The notes under the pieces are model-generated. The model did no database searches and was not told the origin of the DNA. It saw only the letters and a list, made by a program, of their open reading frames with translations. A DNA stretch of 64,000 nt, from positions 186,001 to 250,000 of the forward strand of contig JAHLKD010000014.1 in assembly GCA_025526935.1 (NCBI GenBank), given 5' to 3'. The translations under genes were made by a program, and so were the position numbers. Positions 30,973 to 45,300 of this stretch are shown in pieces (within the stretch, counting starts at the first letter, position 1; each line of letters opens with the position of its first letter). Source of the stretch: Cladochytrium replicatum. Its lineage: Eukaryota > Chytridiomycota > Chytridiomycetes > Cladochytriales > Cladochytriaceae.

Positions 30973-32725
30973 ATGCACACAAATCAAACGCCTCTGCCTG
31001 GGGATTCGATGCAGAATCGCAATCGGCAAGTTCCGCCACAGCAAGCGGTGCAATACTCAACGCAACAACAAAGTGTCTACAACAACCCGATGTTTTTCAA
31101 TGCTCAAGCGGAGGCGCTAGGGATGGATCCAGCAATTTTTCAACAACTGTTCCAACAGCCAGCCAATATGATGCCTTTACCTGGAGCTTCCGGTAAAATG
31201 ACGCTTAGGAAATTATTGGATGAACGAGGTGTTCTAATCATGCCTGTCCAGGCACAATTGATCCATCACTCCTTATGCAAATGTCCCCGCCAATTAAGCG
31301 TGATCCAGAAGGATTTCCGGAGGCGGCAGATTACGGTTTTATGCCTTCTGCTGGCGCAAGTGGTGCTGCGAGACAGAACCATTCACCACTCATCAGTCTC
31401 ACTGGTGTTAAACCTATGTTGCCTGCTCCCTTGAACTCATCCGATAGTGTTACGAGTATGATGTCACCTCTGTCTTCGTCTCCCATGGATCCCAACGAGT
31501 TTGATGCCGCCGACGAATTTAATACCAGGAACTCTGGATCGTTGAATGATTCCCCCTATGCTTCGACTCCGATCGATCTGAAAGCTCATTTGTTGTCGCA
31601 CCCGGCTGGTGCAAATGCTGGTTTAAACCGTGCTTCACTGCCGGGAGGGCCGAGTGGAGGTCCAGTTCCGTCGTTTTACTCCATGTCGATGCCGGTACAC
31701 TCAACACACAACTTTGGGCCAAGTGGGCTCGGAACAAATGCCGCGTATAGTTACAGCTCTGTGGGATACGGAGAGTCGTTGGATGACAAACTTGACTCGT
31801 GAGTTTACCCATTTAGAATGTCAGAACCGCCCAACTTAAGAACACTAAATTTAGATACGGTGACCCATCGGAGTTATCGATGTCACCCGGTCCTCGGGGA
31901 ACGCTCGATATCAACGAAAAACGCCGTCGGAGGCGCGAATCGCACAATGCCGTTGAGCGTCGTCGGCGCGACAACATCAACGAGAAAATACACGAATTAT
32001 CGACGCTCTTACCTGATTTCGCGAACGACACTCAAAACAAACCCAACAAAGGAATTATACTTCGGCGGTCAGTAGAGTACATTCGGTACATCAACATGAT
32101 GTGTGCTCGTCAAGAAGCGCGCCAACGTGAACTTGAGGCCGCCGTGACCCGTCTGTTGAATTCAAAGGGGATGTCTGAATCCGAACTCGGTCTGTCTTTC
32201 CAGCTCGGTAGCGCATTGGACGTTCCACCATACTTTCATCAGCAGCAGCAATCGTTGCCGCAGCAGGGAATACCCGTTCCATCAAGTGGTGGAAACGCCG
32301 GTAGCGCAGCGTCGAGCGCATCCGGGTCCGGAACGCGGAACTCGGTGCAGCCCTCTCCAACGCCGGTGCTCAGCTCTCAAATGATGCGATCTCCACAGCC
32401 ATCGCCTCTTCCTGGAGGAGGAATGCACATGGCAGGCTCTATGATGCAGGGGAACGGGCAAGGTGGGGGTACGTTTGTTGGCCATGACGGGATGATGTAT
32501 CAGAACCAAATGTCGATGCAGCAACAGCAGCAAGGTTCTCACCCGTCTCCTCAGCAATCGAACGTGCAATTGCAACCGCAGTCCCAGCACCAGCACCAGC
32601 AGCAGCTTCAGCAACAACAACAACAACAACAGCAACAGCAACAACGGCAGGCTCAGCAGTTCCATCAAATCATGCAGTATGCGAATACGAATCAACCGAA
32701 TATTTTCAACCAGCCAATGAGCTGA
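30973..32725 (+). CDS. bHLH transcription factor with Gln-rich tail
   Basis: Three exons (30973-31192, 31252-31798, 31855-32725) give 545 residues; introns are 59 and 56 bp. The first 260 residues are low-complexity Ser/Pro/Gly/Gln. The bHLH domain follows in exon 3: the basic region [20 protein letters not shown] carries the His-Glu-Arg set (H, E, R) of class B factors that read CACGTG, then helix 1 ([13 protein letters not shown]), a loop and helix 2 ([18 protein letters not shown]). The helix-2 extension ([17 protein letters not shown]) could be a short zipper, as in USF/MITF/SREBP relatives. The C-terminal half is Gly/Ser/Gln-rich with a run of 12 Gln and further Gln/His clusters, typical of activation regions. 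It would be nuclear; the targets are unknown. Confidence 0.88.
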
Positions 32726-32964
32726 ACAACAAAAAACATGTAGATTTGGAAACTGCCAATGTACTGGCTTCATTGATGCTTGCTTTATTTTCCCTTGCTA
32801 TTCATCGATCATCCCATTTTCTTCGTGCTTTTTTATATTTTCTCCTAATAACAAAGTGTTCTCGGGATAATTCACGCTTCAAGCCACCACCACAACGACA
32901 ACGGATCCGAACAAAACAAGTCAAAACTCTTTTGCAAAGGTCAATCAGTCGCAACGTATCAGCA

Positions 32965-35900
32965 ATGGAACAAGCAAAGAAGTTATGGGAGCCCAGCCAT
33001 GTCCATGACACCGAGATGGCACGATTTCAACAGTTTGTATCCAAAAAGACCAGAAAGTTGTTCGGTAAGCATTTAACAAGTGTGCAATCATGTGGACCCA
33101 ACTGCTAATGCAACTCCGATCTTCATTTTAGAGGGTTACCATGATCTATGGAAATGGTCAGTCGATGATATCTCGGGATTCTGGGCCGCTGTCTGGGATT
33201 ATACCGGCATCATACACTCAACCCCGTACGAGCGGGTACAGCACCTTGCCAAAACAACAAAATTTCGAGCGCTAAAAGCATAACCGTACTCTCTAGGTCG
33301 TCGAAGAAGATGTTCGAATGGACAAGATCCCGAAATGGTTCAAGGTATGAAGCATTCTTTTCCACGTGCGTGTATGTGTTCAAAAAATTGCTGATTCGGG
33401 GCGCTTTTTTCCGTCTCGCTTTTCAATTTCCAAAATCAAAGGGAGCGCGATTAAACTATGCCGAAAATGTTCTCAAGCATCGCGATGACCACGCCGCGCT
33501 CATCTGCACCGGTTGGTATTTTCACGTCGATCCCAACTTAAGTCCATTTATTTGCTGAGAATGCTTTATTGTAACACCACAGGCGAACAAAACACGTATT
33601 CTGTGATCACCTATGCCGAGCTCTACAAACGCGTCGCCGAGTGCTCGGCTGCGATGAGAGCCGCGGGGATCAAGAAAGGTGACCGTGTGGCTGCTTACAT
33701 CCCAAACTGTTCCCATGCGGTAAATAAGATCCGTTGGCTCGTTTTGATCTCATCAGGTCGTGACGTTATGTGGTTTCTTTCAACAGGTCGTTGCGATGCT
33801 TGCCACATCCAGCATCGGTGCAATCTGGTCTTCGGCATCTCCTGATTTCGGAGTGACTGTAAAGTTTGAATCGTCTTAATTGCGGAGCGAGCTTACAATG
33901 GATACGTGCTATTTTATAGGGCGTCGTGGAGCGATTCGCGCAGATCGAGCCGCGAATCCTGTTCTCTGTAAACGCCGTTGTTTACAATGGAAAAACATGG
34001 GACCACCTTGAGAAACTTCGGGCGGTTATTGATGGTGAGGATCTAAGGAGGTGGTTTTAAAGTAGTTGACTAACAAAGCATCATCAATAGGGTTGCCCAC
34101 GGTTGAAAAAGTCATCGTGATCCCATTTGTCCAGCAGAGCTTTGATATTTCCTCTGTGAAGAAAGGGTAATTGTTACATTCTGATGCTTTGGTGCAGTTC
34201 ACAACTAACTCCATATTCTAATCGCCAGAGTCCACTATGATGACTTTATTGCTGGACATGCTGGCACCAAAGAAATTGGTTTTGAGCAACTACCATTTGA
34301 TCACCCAATTTTCATCCTGTACAGTTCTGGAACAACTGGTAGCAAACAACAGAAGATCTGAAACAAATGAACTTTTTTGATTGAAGTTACTTTTAAGGCA
34401 AACCAAAGTGTATTGTGCACTCAGCGGGGGTAGACTTTCCTATTCTGATAATTCAGTCAGTTGGCTAATTACCAGTTCTAGGGAGTGCTTATTCAGCATC
34501 TCAAAGAACACATTATTCATTCTTCAATGAAAAGAGAGGACGTATTCTTTTACTATACAACAGTAAGTTTTGTTGCCCAACTTTGAATGCATAAGCACAC
34601 AATAAGCAATATTTCCAGACTGGATGGATGATGTGGAATTGGTTGGTCAGTGGTTTACTAGGTATGTCAAAAGCCTCTCACTCTCACATTAGCTGATACA
34701 TATATAGTCGGCTCAACTATTGTACTTTATGATGGCAGTCCATTTAAGCCTACCCCATACCGCCTGTGGGAGGTAGCAGAGCAACACAAAGTGACTCTCT
34801 TTGGCACATCTGCAAAGTATATACAATCTCTTCAAGAAGGATCAATAGAACCTGGCAAGTGAAAGCTATTCTCAATACTTTATATTGAGATAACAATTTG
34901 TTTTCTCAGCTGCAAAGCACAATCTCAGTTCAATCCGTGTACTGTTCTCAACAGGCTCTCCATTAACACCCGAGTCGTTTGACTATGTCTTCAAGTCAAT
35001 CAAGCAGCATCTTGTTCTGGGATCAATTACTGGCGGTACAGATATAGTATCCTTGTTTGCTGGGCACAATTCTGCACTGCCAGTTTATCGCGGGGAGGTG
35101 CAATGCCGCATGCTGGGGATGTTTATTGAGGCATGGGACGAAAAAGGTATTTACTTCAATTATTAGTGAAGACAAGTCTTTGTAATCCTTATGTTTAGGA
35201 AGTGCAATTTACGATGAAGCTGGAGATCTCATCTGCAAACGTAAGTATTTGGAAATTGTTGTAATAGAGTTGTCTAATGTTGGTGCGGTAGGCCCATTTC
35301 CCTGTATGCCAGTATATTTCTGGGATGACAAAGACGGACAAAAATACTTCTCTGCATATTTTGCCCAATATGAGGGCATTTGGTATCACGGAGATTTCAT
35401 GTCTGTGAGCAGCAAAACGGGAGGAGTTGTAATGCTTGGGCGAAGTGATGGAACTCTGAATCCTGGTGGAGTTCGGTAAGATGCTTTCTCTTGCATTGAT
35501 GAGAAGCCAACATTGCTACATTTGAAAAGCTTTGGGAGTGCCGAACTTTACAATATTGTTGACACATTTCCAGAGATCTTGGACAGCTTGGCAGTAAGTG
35601 GAGTTTATCGATGATATTTTTAATACTAAAACATCTTTCGCAGGTTGGTCAAAAGATATCTTCAGATGATGAGCGAGTGGTCCTGTTTCTCAAAATGAGA
35701 GATGGTGAAACATTCTCTGAAGATATTGCAAGCAAGATAAAAGCAAAAATTAGGAGTCTACTATCACCTCGGTGAGGGATTTATGAACCACAATGCACAT
35801 TACTAACATATACACATATGCTACTATATACTCTTTAGGCATGTCCCATCTGTAATTCTACCAATTGCTGATATTCCGGTAACTTTACCAAAAAAATTTT

Positions 35901-36069
35901 GAAACACTTTGATTCCTATTTTCCATTCTAGTACACATTAACTGGGAAGAAAGTAGAGATAGCAGTGAAGAAGATTATTTCTGGAGCAACTGTGGTCCCA
36001 AGTGGAGCACTTGCAAATCCGGACGTTTTGCAATTATACTATAACCTGCCGGAGTTGAAGTTACACTGA
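32965..36069 (+). CDS. Acetoacetyl-CoA synthetase (acetoacetate-CoA ligase)
   Basis: At least a dozen short exons with introns of about 45-70 bp, running from the ATG at 32965 to the TGA at 36067. Order of features: the ACAS N-terminal region ([20 protein letters not shown]), [11 protein letters not shown], the adenylation core with [21 protein letters not shown] (P-loop-like AMP-binding motif; an intron splits it), [46 protein letters not shown], then the C-terminal domain with SPRHVPSVI and [12 protein letters not shown], whose Lys is the usual acylation-regulated catalytic residue. The enzyme activates acetoacetate to acetoacetyl-CoA in the cytosol for sterol and lipid synthesis. The first exons are clearly more GC-rich than the later ones. 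Confidence 0.88.
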
Positions 36070-36362
36070 TATTGAGTTGTATCTACTACAATAAATATGG
36101 TCATCTCTTTTCTTGATTTTACTTTCAATTTGTCCATTTATTGCACATCTGGCAGCAAAAGTAGATAGATAATATAGAAAAGTAGAATAATGATCTGATA
36201 CATTATGGCTTCTAAGTGCAGAAGCTTTAAAGAGCTTGTAAAAGTTTACTAAATATATATTTTGGGGCTAAATTTACAACAAAACCAAAAATACAATGCA
36301 AGCAGTGATTGTGATGAAGTATATTTCTCATCCAAAAGTGCAATTCAAATGATAAACTTCAG

Positions 36363-39300
36363 CTAGTGGCACACCTACAAAAAGGAAGTGAATAGGATTT
36401 CGATAATAAAAACTTTAATACATACAATAAGGCGATTGCCCTTAAAATCCAATAGTCAGGAGACTGAGTTGTCTTGAGATCCACATCAAAAATATAGTTT
36501 AACTTAGCAACATCAATTCAGTTCGCATAAAATATCAAGAACAAAGACAAAACTTACATCAGTTCTCCTTGGTCTTTTGTAAACCGGACATCGATACATT
36601 TTTGGATCCATTTCATCTGGAGTATTTGTTGCACTGACATGTATTGCTGGCATTGGTTGATAGATGATTTTTGGCTGCGAGTCAACAAGTCTGATGTTTT
36701 TTCTATCCCATGCTGCTCCTTCAATAAACAAGCCGTAAATGTAGACACCTTCAGGAGGTGGTGCAGTAATATCTTCTTTCATTTGCTTTAGCACTTCTGG
36801 GGCCAGCTAGGAACAACAAGTTTGGCAAGATAAATTTAAATATCAAGAAACACGTACCCGAACGTTATCAAGTGCCCATCCATTATGAGCCCTGGTAATT
36901 TCTTGCCGTATTGCAGTAAGGAAACCTTGAGGATTGAAAAATCCAGGAAACCAGAAAACATTTGGCCTTCCATCACTCAACCAAACTTGGAATTGCACAA
37001 CACGATTCAATAGTTCTGAGAACCAAAGACCAAGTGTCGAAGACTGCCAAGAGGGCTTCAACCATGCATCTGGAACTCGCGCATCATAGAGTGCATCCAA
37101 TGCTTGTTGCAATGCTGCACTGACAATAATAGTGCCGTCAATTGCCAATTTGAGGTCAGAGAGGGTAGCCCGCACTAGCCCTATTACAACTTGCATCCTA
37201 TCAACTTCTTGGCCAAGGAAGATATTAAGTGGTTTTGGTCCTCCTTGCTTGGCAATTGACGCCTTTGCTTTGTTCAGGTCAAAGTCTTCAGGTAGCTTTG
37301 AAAGAAGGTCATTTGCAAGCCGTTTTACCACTTCTTCTCGGGTTTCTCCAGATCCAGAGTTACTGTCCTTTGGTTGAATTGACATAATTGTATCTATTAA
37401 ATGCTTAAGAAAATTCCTTTGAAAATAATTAAATAATTACCTAGCATTCGTTGGGACTCTTTTGTTTGAGTTGAAATATCAGCATTTGGATGCAACCCAA
37501 ATACATCGGGAGTATCAATCAATGGCAATGTTTCAATGAACTGCCTGTATTCCTCAACAGACTTTAGATGTGGAATTGTGTACCCCTTGTAGAATGCAAA
37601 GGTATCCAAAAACATGTGATCTCCAAACCACACTCTCCCATATGTATTAAGCAAACGTCTATCCAAAAATTCAAATGTAAGGCATTTATGTAGCAAAAGA
37701 AGTTTATTACTTACCTGTCAAAGTCATCAGTGACACGGCCACCATAGTGAACCTCACAGAACATGTATCGAGCAGTTTGCCAAGAGATATTTGCCTTTGG
37801 TGCTAGTTCATCTACATGATTCTGAACAAATTGAACTGAAGCTGCTAAGTCAGATTGATTAAACTCATATGGAATGTTCCATCCTAGTGGTCCAAACTTT
37901 CGCCGTTCTTGCACAACCGAGTGCAAAAATGCAAGCCCATACAGTAAAGGTTTATACTGAGGTCTTGCACTCATATCAAGCATATCTTGTGTCAGCCATG
38001 CATATGTTCGCTTCAGTCCAGCCTTTATTCCTTGTGGTGGTTCATTTGTAAACTTGATGGCACTTTGAAGGAAATTAATGGGAAACTTTGAGCTCACGTC
38101 TGTTGTGATCCAAAGACGGAACTTTTCATGTATGTTTTCTGTTTCAAGAATGGTATTCAATAATTCGTCCATGAAAGGTATACCTAAGTGACAGTTCTGA
38201 AGCAAAGCCCATCCTCCATTTGCCATAAATGCATTAAGCAATTTTCTTGCATGAACCTCTTGTCCTTGTCCCATTGAGATTGCCTTTATGTCTGCTTTGT
38301 ACTTTTTAGCCAGGTTTTCAATGTCAGCCGATGGATCTGAACCTGTTGAAAGAAGACAAATCATTGGGGTTCTTGTGTCAGATTCACCAAGCAATGCATC
38401 AAGATCCAGAATCTGTGACTCAGCAAACTTTGTAGTAAGTGAACTAGCAATATATTGCTTTGCCATCATGACAGTTCGGTCAAGGCACCATGAACGAATA
38501 AGAAGTAGCCTTCTAAATGGATCAAGAGAATTCTGGTAGCCACTAGGGAGCATATCATTTTCCGGTGAATCCTTGTCATACCAGCTTTTCCAAGCTTTCT
38601 CATTTTTCCCAACTTGATTGAGAATGTCGCTAAAGCCAGGCATTTTACTTAATGCCACTAAGTTGAGCCAAGTCATATCTGGAATCCATGAAAAAGGCTT
38701 TCTAACTACTGCATTAATATCCAATGCAGAGCCACCTTTAATAAAGCATCTAAATTCTTCATGAGATATATGTCCCTGCTGAATGTCTATTTTCAAAGCT
38801 AGCAGAAGTACAAATAGGACTTTATGGATCTCATATAAGCCTCTTGTGACATAGACAAATGCTCTAAATGTACAATATTCAATGATATTCTGAATTCGTT
38901 TTTGAGGGATTGGAGATGGGGCACCTTTCTCCATACTTTCATCAAAAAGTTGCAAAAACTGCTTTAATGCTGTTTGATACATTACATTGACCATGCTCAT
39001 TTCAGCAATTAAGAAATAAATGATACTTCCTCTACTAGCAACTGGACGATATTCTTCTCTTGCAATACTTATTTTCTTTTGTGTTTCAGCTGCAATTACT
39101 AGCTTTTCTTGAACCTCTTCGGCTGTAACCTTTGTAACTGCGAGAACCTCAATAAGAGACTCATCATCAACCAGTGAACCTTGTGTTGATGTTAATCGTT
39201 CGAGCAAATTATCTTCAAGTTGCTTCATTTTCTTTTTATTGGAGTTGACTTCTTCCATAAGTTTTGCTCGTTCTGTTTCAAGTTCTTGTTTCTCGCGCAT

Positions 39301-42300
39301 AATCACGCGCCCCAGCAATTGTTCTTCAAGACCTCTGTGTGTAACTGTAAAATCAATAATTGAACATTTGGCATAAATCTCAGGATTGTAATTTGGATTT
39401 GGCAACTTTGTTGTAATAAACAATGAGAATCCCTCTGCGTAGTCAATTTCCTTATCCCCAAAGATTACTTTGAAAGATCTTCCAGCCTTTAGTAAGTTTT
39501 TCTCAAGAATATTATCCAGAGTTGGGTCGAGTGCTTCTTCAACGTCCTCAATGAGCAAAGGTCGTCCCTGACTGACACAGTCGTCAACATGTTGACGGAA
39601 ATATTTGTGTCCTAAATTTGTAACTTGTAGCTTATTTTGTTCCTCACGGTTCTTTATCCATGTCTTAGCTTGATTCTGAGGATCTATAAGTAATGGATAC
39701 CGTGTCCCACGTGTGACCAGAATTCCATTTTGAGTTGAGAGTTCATCAGTTGGCAATCCCTGTATATTCCACTCTCCAATTGTGGTATTATCAACTAATA
39801 GTCCAATAATGTCCAAATCATCTGTGTGGGGGATGTGCCGTTTTAAAAGGTCTTTTTTCCAATCGTTCATTAATTGCACTCTGAATGCTTGATTAAATGG
39901 TCCATTGTATGACAAAAATGCAGTGGCAAGCAAAATATCACCAACTAGCCTTCCAATCCGATCTGCAAATTCTTTGCTCTGGATTGTCCATCTGTCTTTT
40001 TCACCTTTCAATCCTGAGATCAATGCTGTTGCAGCATTCATCTTGCGTTTACAGCCATCAGCATCTGCCTGAAGTGCCTGTTTGTTCCCAATTGCTTGAT
40101 TGTACTTTTCTTGGAAAACATCCAGTTCTGCTTGTTTCTCATCAAGAGCCTGCTGTGCCTTTCTTAAGTCCCCCATAGCTATGTCAAGCTTGTGCTCCTG
40201 AACAATAAGATTGGCCTTTAATGGGATCACTTTTTTGTTAATCCCATAGTAGTATGCCATAGCTCTTGTCCAAGACGCTAGCCCTGCTACATCTCCAGAT
40301 ACTTTCTTTGCTCCTTCCAGATTGAAATCTGGCATTTCAATTAATGGCTCTAAAAGCTCAACAGTTTCACCGTTAATTTCATCTTTTGGGAAATTAATAA
40401 GTGATGAAAGAAAATCAGATGCACTCATGAGTTTTAGAGACTCTCCCCAGGATGGTTTGGCACATGGTTTATCAGGATCTTGTGTGACAGGATCAACTTT
40501 CCTCTTTTGTAGAAGTAATACAGCATCCATAATTCTCATGATAAGATGAGGTGGTTTTGCAAGTTTTCTAACTGTGGCAATATGCGCAGGCAGAATTGAG
40601 TTGAGTGCATTTGTTGCTTCTTCTAATGCTGGCTTGGCAGCCTCAAGCTGAGACTCAGCATATACTTTATCCGCTTTAATTGTGTTTGCAATACCTTCTG
40701 ATTTTGTTTTCACCTTATATACAGCATCTTTGACTTTTTCTGCTGCAGCTGTACTGGCTGTCACTTCAGCAAGGACTGCATCAGCAGCTTTTGAAGCAAC
40801 TGCGAGTTCCTTTTCTTTTACAACTAGTTGCTCTTGTAAAACAGCGACAGATTTTGATGCTTCAACTAGTTTAGAGAGTCCCATGTTCATTCTGTCAGCT
40901 AACTGTCCTACTTCTTGCCTTTTGCTTTTGTACAAAGATTTGTATGAGCCTAAGAAAGATAAATATGACTTGGGAGTAACATGTGTTCTACGACGGAACT
41001 GGGTGAAGTAGTTGTCACATGCTTCAGTCACTAGATCATGAACAAACGCCATTTGGTTGACAACCTCTTTCTTGACTTGATCAGTGCCAACAATATCCAT
41101 TTCACTCAAAAACTTCTCTGCAACAGCTCTCAAAGCTTCATTTGGCCATCTTGTGAACCAATCCATTGTGCAACCGCTGACTAATCCTGGAAATTTTAAG
41201 GATCGATTCCGGAACTTGTCGCCTACAGGTGAAAAACACAGCACGACATGAAGATTTGCCTTTACACGGTCAATAAAGAAAGCCCAAAGATTCTCCATAG
41301 TGTCAGGAACAAGTGGCCTAGCCTTTTTCATTGCATTTCTCAGATCCGAAGAAATACTTATAATTTCATCTTTTGGGAAGAGATTTGTAATTTCTCCTGA
41401 TGTTAATATATTGTTAATGTACCCAAGAAATCCCTCCTCTTTGACTTCATTATCAGTAAAGATAAAACTGACTGGCTTTCCCTGTGCGCCTGCAATCTTG
41501 TACATAAATTTAAAATCTTCCATCAAGTTTGCAGTGTTATAACTTTTGGAAATTGCAATCTGAAAGACTTGGCTCTTAGCAATAAAAGAGGCTAATTTTG
41601 TCAATGATTGCTTTCCTGATCCTCCAACTCCAACAAGAAGTGCATTCCCACGAGGGGTTCGAATAATACGGGAAATACGAACGATGTGCTTCATTGCATC
41701 TTCAAACAATACAAGATCCATTTTAGCACCTCTGATATTTTCATTGTATTGCTTCATGTACTCCATTAGTCGCTCTCTAAGCACATCAAAGTTTTGAATC
41801 TTTTCATAAACTTTAACAGCGTTTTCATCAATCTCTTGATCAGGGTCTTCAATTTCTGGAGGTTCACGAAGGAAGTCAACAAAATAGCTCTTAGTTGATG
41901 CTGCAGAGCCAAGGTCATCCCCAAATTCTTTTATACACAGTGTAGACATTGTGCGGTTAAACCAATCAATATCTTCATGAGTGATAAATCTATCAGGGAT
42001 AACTCTAGAACATTCATGCTCCCATAAATGAACAAGCATTTTGGCATTACAGATAACTTCTGCATTAGTGTTGATCATCCCTTCAATAATCCTACTAAGA
42101 TCTCTCAGATTGAAAATGTAGTGAAATTTAGCTGGTGTTGGAAGCATTTTGCTTTTAGTCATTTGCCAGAGTCTTCTTGTCAATGGCGCAATTTTGCTGG
42201 CAAGCTCGACTACTGCATCAGGGAATTTACGACCAGTAGAAAAATGCCCCTCTAAAACAGTTCCAAAAATTTTATCTACCGAAACATCTGAAGGAATAGT

Positions 42301-45300
42301 GCAGTTAATAGTTAGGAATGCACGCTTAAGTCGACTTGGGATGTCATTTCTGCCTCCACCAGGGTGCATCATAGCACCTAGAAATTGTAAATCCACAACA
42401 CCTGTCCAATCACCAGGCCTGTCAAGTGAATAAAATCCTTGATTTTCCATAAGCTGGCGCAAGAGCTCTCCAGTGACCTGGTCGCCCCATTCATTGATTT
42501 CTGGCATATTTATATCGTCAATGAATAGAATCATCTTCTTTCCTGCAGGTGGCCCATATGTGGATCCCATACGTTTATCCAGATAACTTTCAACAGTTCT
42601 TTGAAATAGCATTGGTGTAGTTGCAGAGGAAAAGCTGAGAATTTTATGAAGATGTGTTTCAGGATTAAGTTTTGCTAAATACTTCCTGATTGTGACAGTT
42701 TTTGCGGTTCCCGGCTCACCAATAAGCAAAATAGACTTTAATTGCTTTGTAACTGTTTCCATCAAGAACTCTGTTCTGACATTGTCTACTGTTGGTATAA
42801 TAATGCTTGAAAATTCAGGAGTAAAGTCTTGAGGATATGTCCATTGTGGAATTCTATCCCTCCAATGACTCCACTGACCATTTTCATTGACAAAGTATTC
42901 ATAAAATGTATCCGCACTAGATGGATCAAGAGGTGGATACTTGAGGTCAGGACACTTTTCTAAGAGGAACATTTGAAGTTTTTTTCGTTCATCAAGTTCC
43001 AGAAGTGCACCAATGCTCCAAAAGAGTGAGAAAACATACAGTCTTTCCAGATACTCGCCACTTATTTGTGATTTATTTGCTTCAGCTTTTGGAATGAGTC
43101 CTGCAAGCAGTGTAGTGCAGTTGACAAGATAATTCACCTTAAATATATACATCTTAGGATGAAGCTCCAATGAGCAAAAGTTGTTTGCTAAACCAAATGA
43201 AGCATTAAAGAGAGGTTCAAGAACTGACACCTCATGTTGGGGCCTTGTTTTGAACCAAGATTGAAGCACAATATCCCATGTCAGTGCAGTCACACCAATA
43301 TATATCATTCCACAGCGTGATACAGTTGCAGGACTTGCATTACGCAAACTATGAACTTCAAATGTAAGTTTACAAGCTGGAGACATTGGGATTCGATCTC
43401 CATTTGCTAGTGTCAAGCACTTATTATCATCAAGGACTGAATTTAGGTTTTCAATCCAGACGGCATCTACTGGCCCATCAAGAACAATCCAGACTGTTTC
43501 ACCTTTCTTTTTTAATGTTTTTCTCCATAGAGAAGAGAATATTCCATCTGTCCAATCATTTGTTGCCACGTCCAATCGACCAAACATCTGGTAATCCAGA
43601 ATTGCTTTTGGATTCATGCGGAGTTCTTTATGGGGATCACCACAGGCACTCATGGCTCTTAGTAAAGCATTTATACATTTTGTTTTCCCTGTGCCTGTAG
43701 GACCAAGAACCATAATTCCATGCCTCACTTTTGCTGTTTCATACAACTGGATTACCTTAAGAGTCCAAGGAGGATGCGAGATTAAATTGACATCGTTTAA
43801 TTGCTGATCAATTGCTGCTTCAACTGCAGGATAGCTTCCCTTTTTAGCAGAAAGCCCAGGAAAGAGGTCATTAACTAAACTAAGAAACAACGACTCATCT
43901 TCATCAACAAGTTTTGACACATTCATATCACGCAATACTCTCATAATAATTAGATTTTCACTATCCTCCGGGCTGGCTCTTTTAACAGATCCACATGTTC
44001 GCAACACTGCCAGAATGTTCCTTAGACCAAAATCATAGTGAACTTGCTTTGATAATTGTTCTTCACAAAGTCGATATAATACAAAGAACTTCTTAGCAAG
44101 AACTATGTTATTTATAAAACCTGCACCTGCAAGTTTGACCCTCATGATGATTTGGCGATCTGGTACCATCATAGCAACATAGCGGAAATGCACTTTCAGA
44201 TTTTCTGGTAGTTCCACTCTTCCAGCATATCCAGGATTCATAGTGATGAACATCCCTACTTCAGGATTTAGTTCCACTGTGTCACCATCTGTAAAAACAA
44301 ATGACGCTTTTCGTTCCTTCCGTGCTGTAAACACACAACCTATTTGTTGTGCTGCTACAGACAAAACTGGGAGCTCAATTCTGTTAAATTCATCAAAGCA
44401 ACCCCAGCATCCTGATTGGGCAAGTCCTTTAAAGATTCGGCCAAGTCCTCGATAATCCATCTGGTCAGAGCAATTGAAAACCACTACCCATTTTCCAAGA
44501 TTCTTTCCGAGGTCTTTTGTTGATTCAGTTTTTCCAGTTCCTGCTGGACCAGCTGGAGACCCTCCTAAAGACATACCCAAAGCCTGAGCGAGGGTAATAT
44601 AGCATCTATCTGTTAGTGGAGTAATCACCAATCTATCAGTACAACCAAGATATTCACATTGGTACTTGAAGTCAAAATTTGTGATTGACACAATGCAGCA
44701 ATCTTTTGTTTCATGCCAATAGAATCTTGCTTGTTTCAACCATTCAAAATCATCTGGTGATTTGACATGCGCCTTAACAAGCTTTTCAAATACATCACGC
44801 TGGTGCACTTGAATGGTAATCAGTGTCTCATATTTAACTCTGTCCATCTTTGTTAAATCTTTGGTAGTTAATTCAATCAGCATGTTTAAGATATCTGTTA
44901 TTCTTTGCATTGTAGTTGTCATTTTCTTTTTATCAGACTTTGAGCCAATAAGTGCTTCTTCACTGATTTGTGTCCACTGAATTTGAAGACAAAGTAGTCC
45001 AATCTGTGCAGGGTATTCATCCAAGAATTTAGTCATCGGCATATCGTTCATGCGCGCAACTGCTTCACGAATTATATCGTTGATTGTTATTTGCATTGAT
45101 TTAAGCAGAACTCCAAGCCAGATCTCCACATTTCCAACAGCAAGCATGGCTCTGCTGAGTGGGACTCTTTCACCTTCAGCTGACTCGAGGGCAAGAATTT
45201 TATCATACTCCTTTTCATGGAACTGGACACTATTTACATTCTCAAAAACACTCTTTAGGTGTGCCTGGATTGTGTGTGAATCACTTGCTTGCCCTAATAT

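Noticed and set aside
32580-32660. CAG/CAA-rich run as a possible unstable microsatellite
   Set aside because: It is an in-frame Gln tract of mixed codons inside the bHLH gene, common in fungal regulators.
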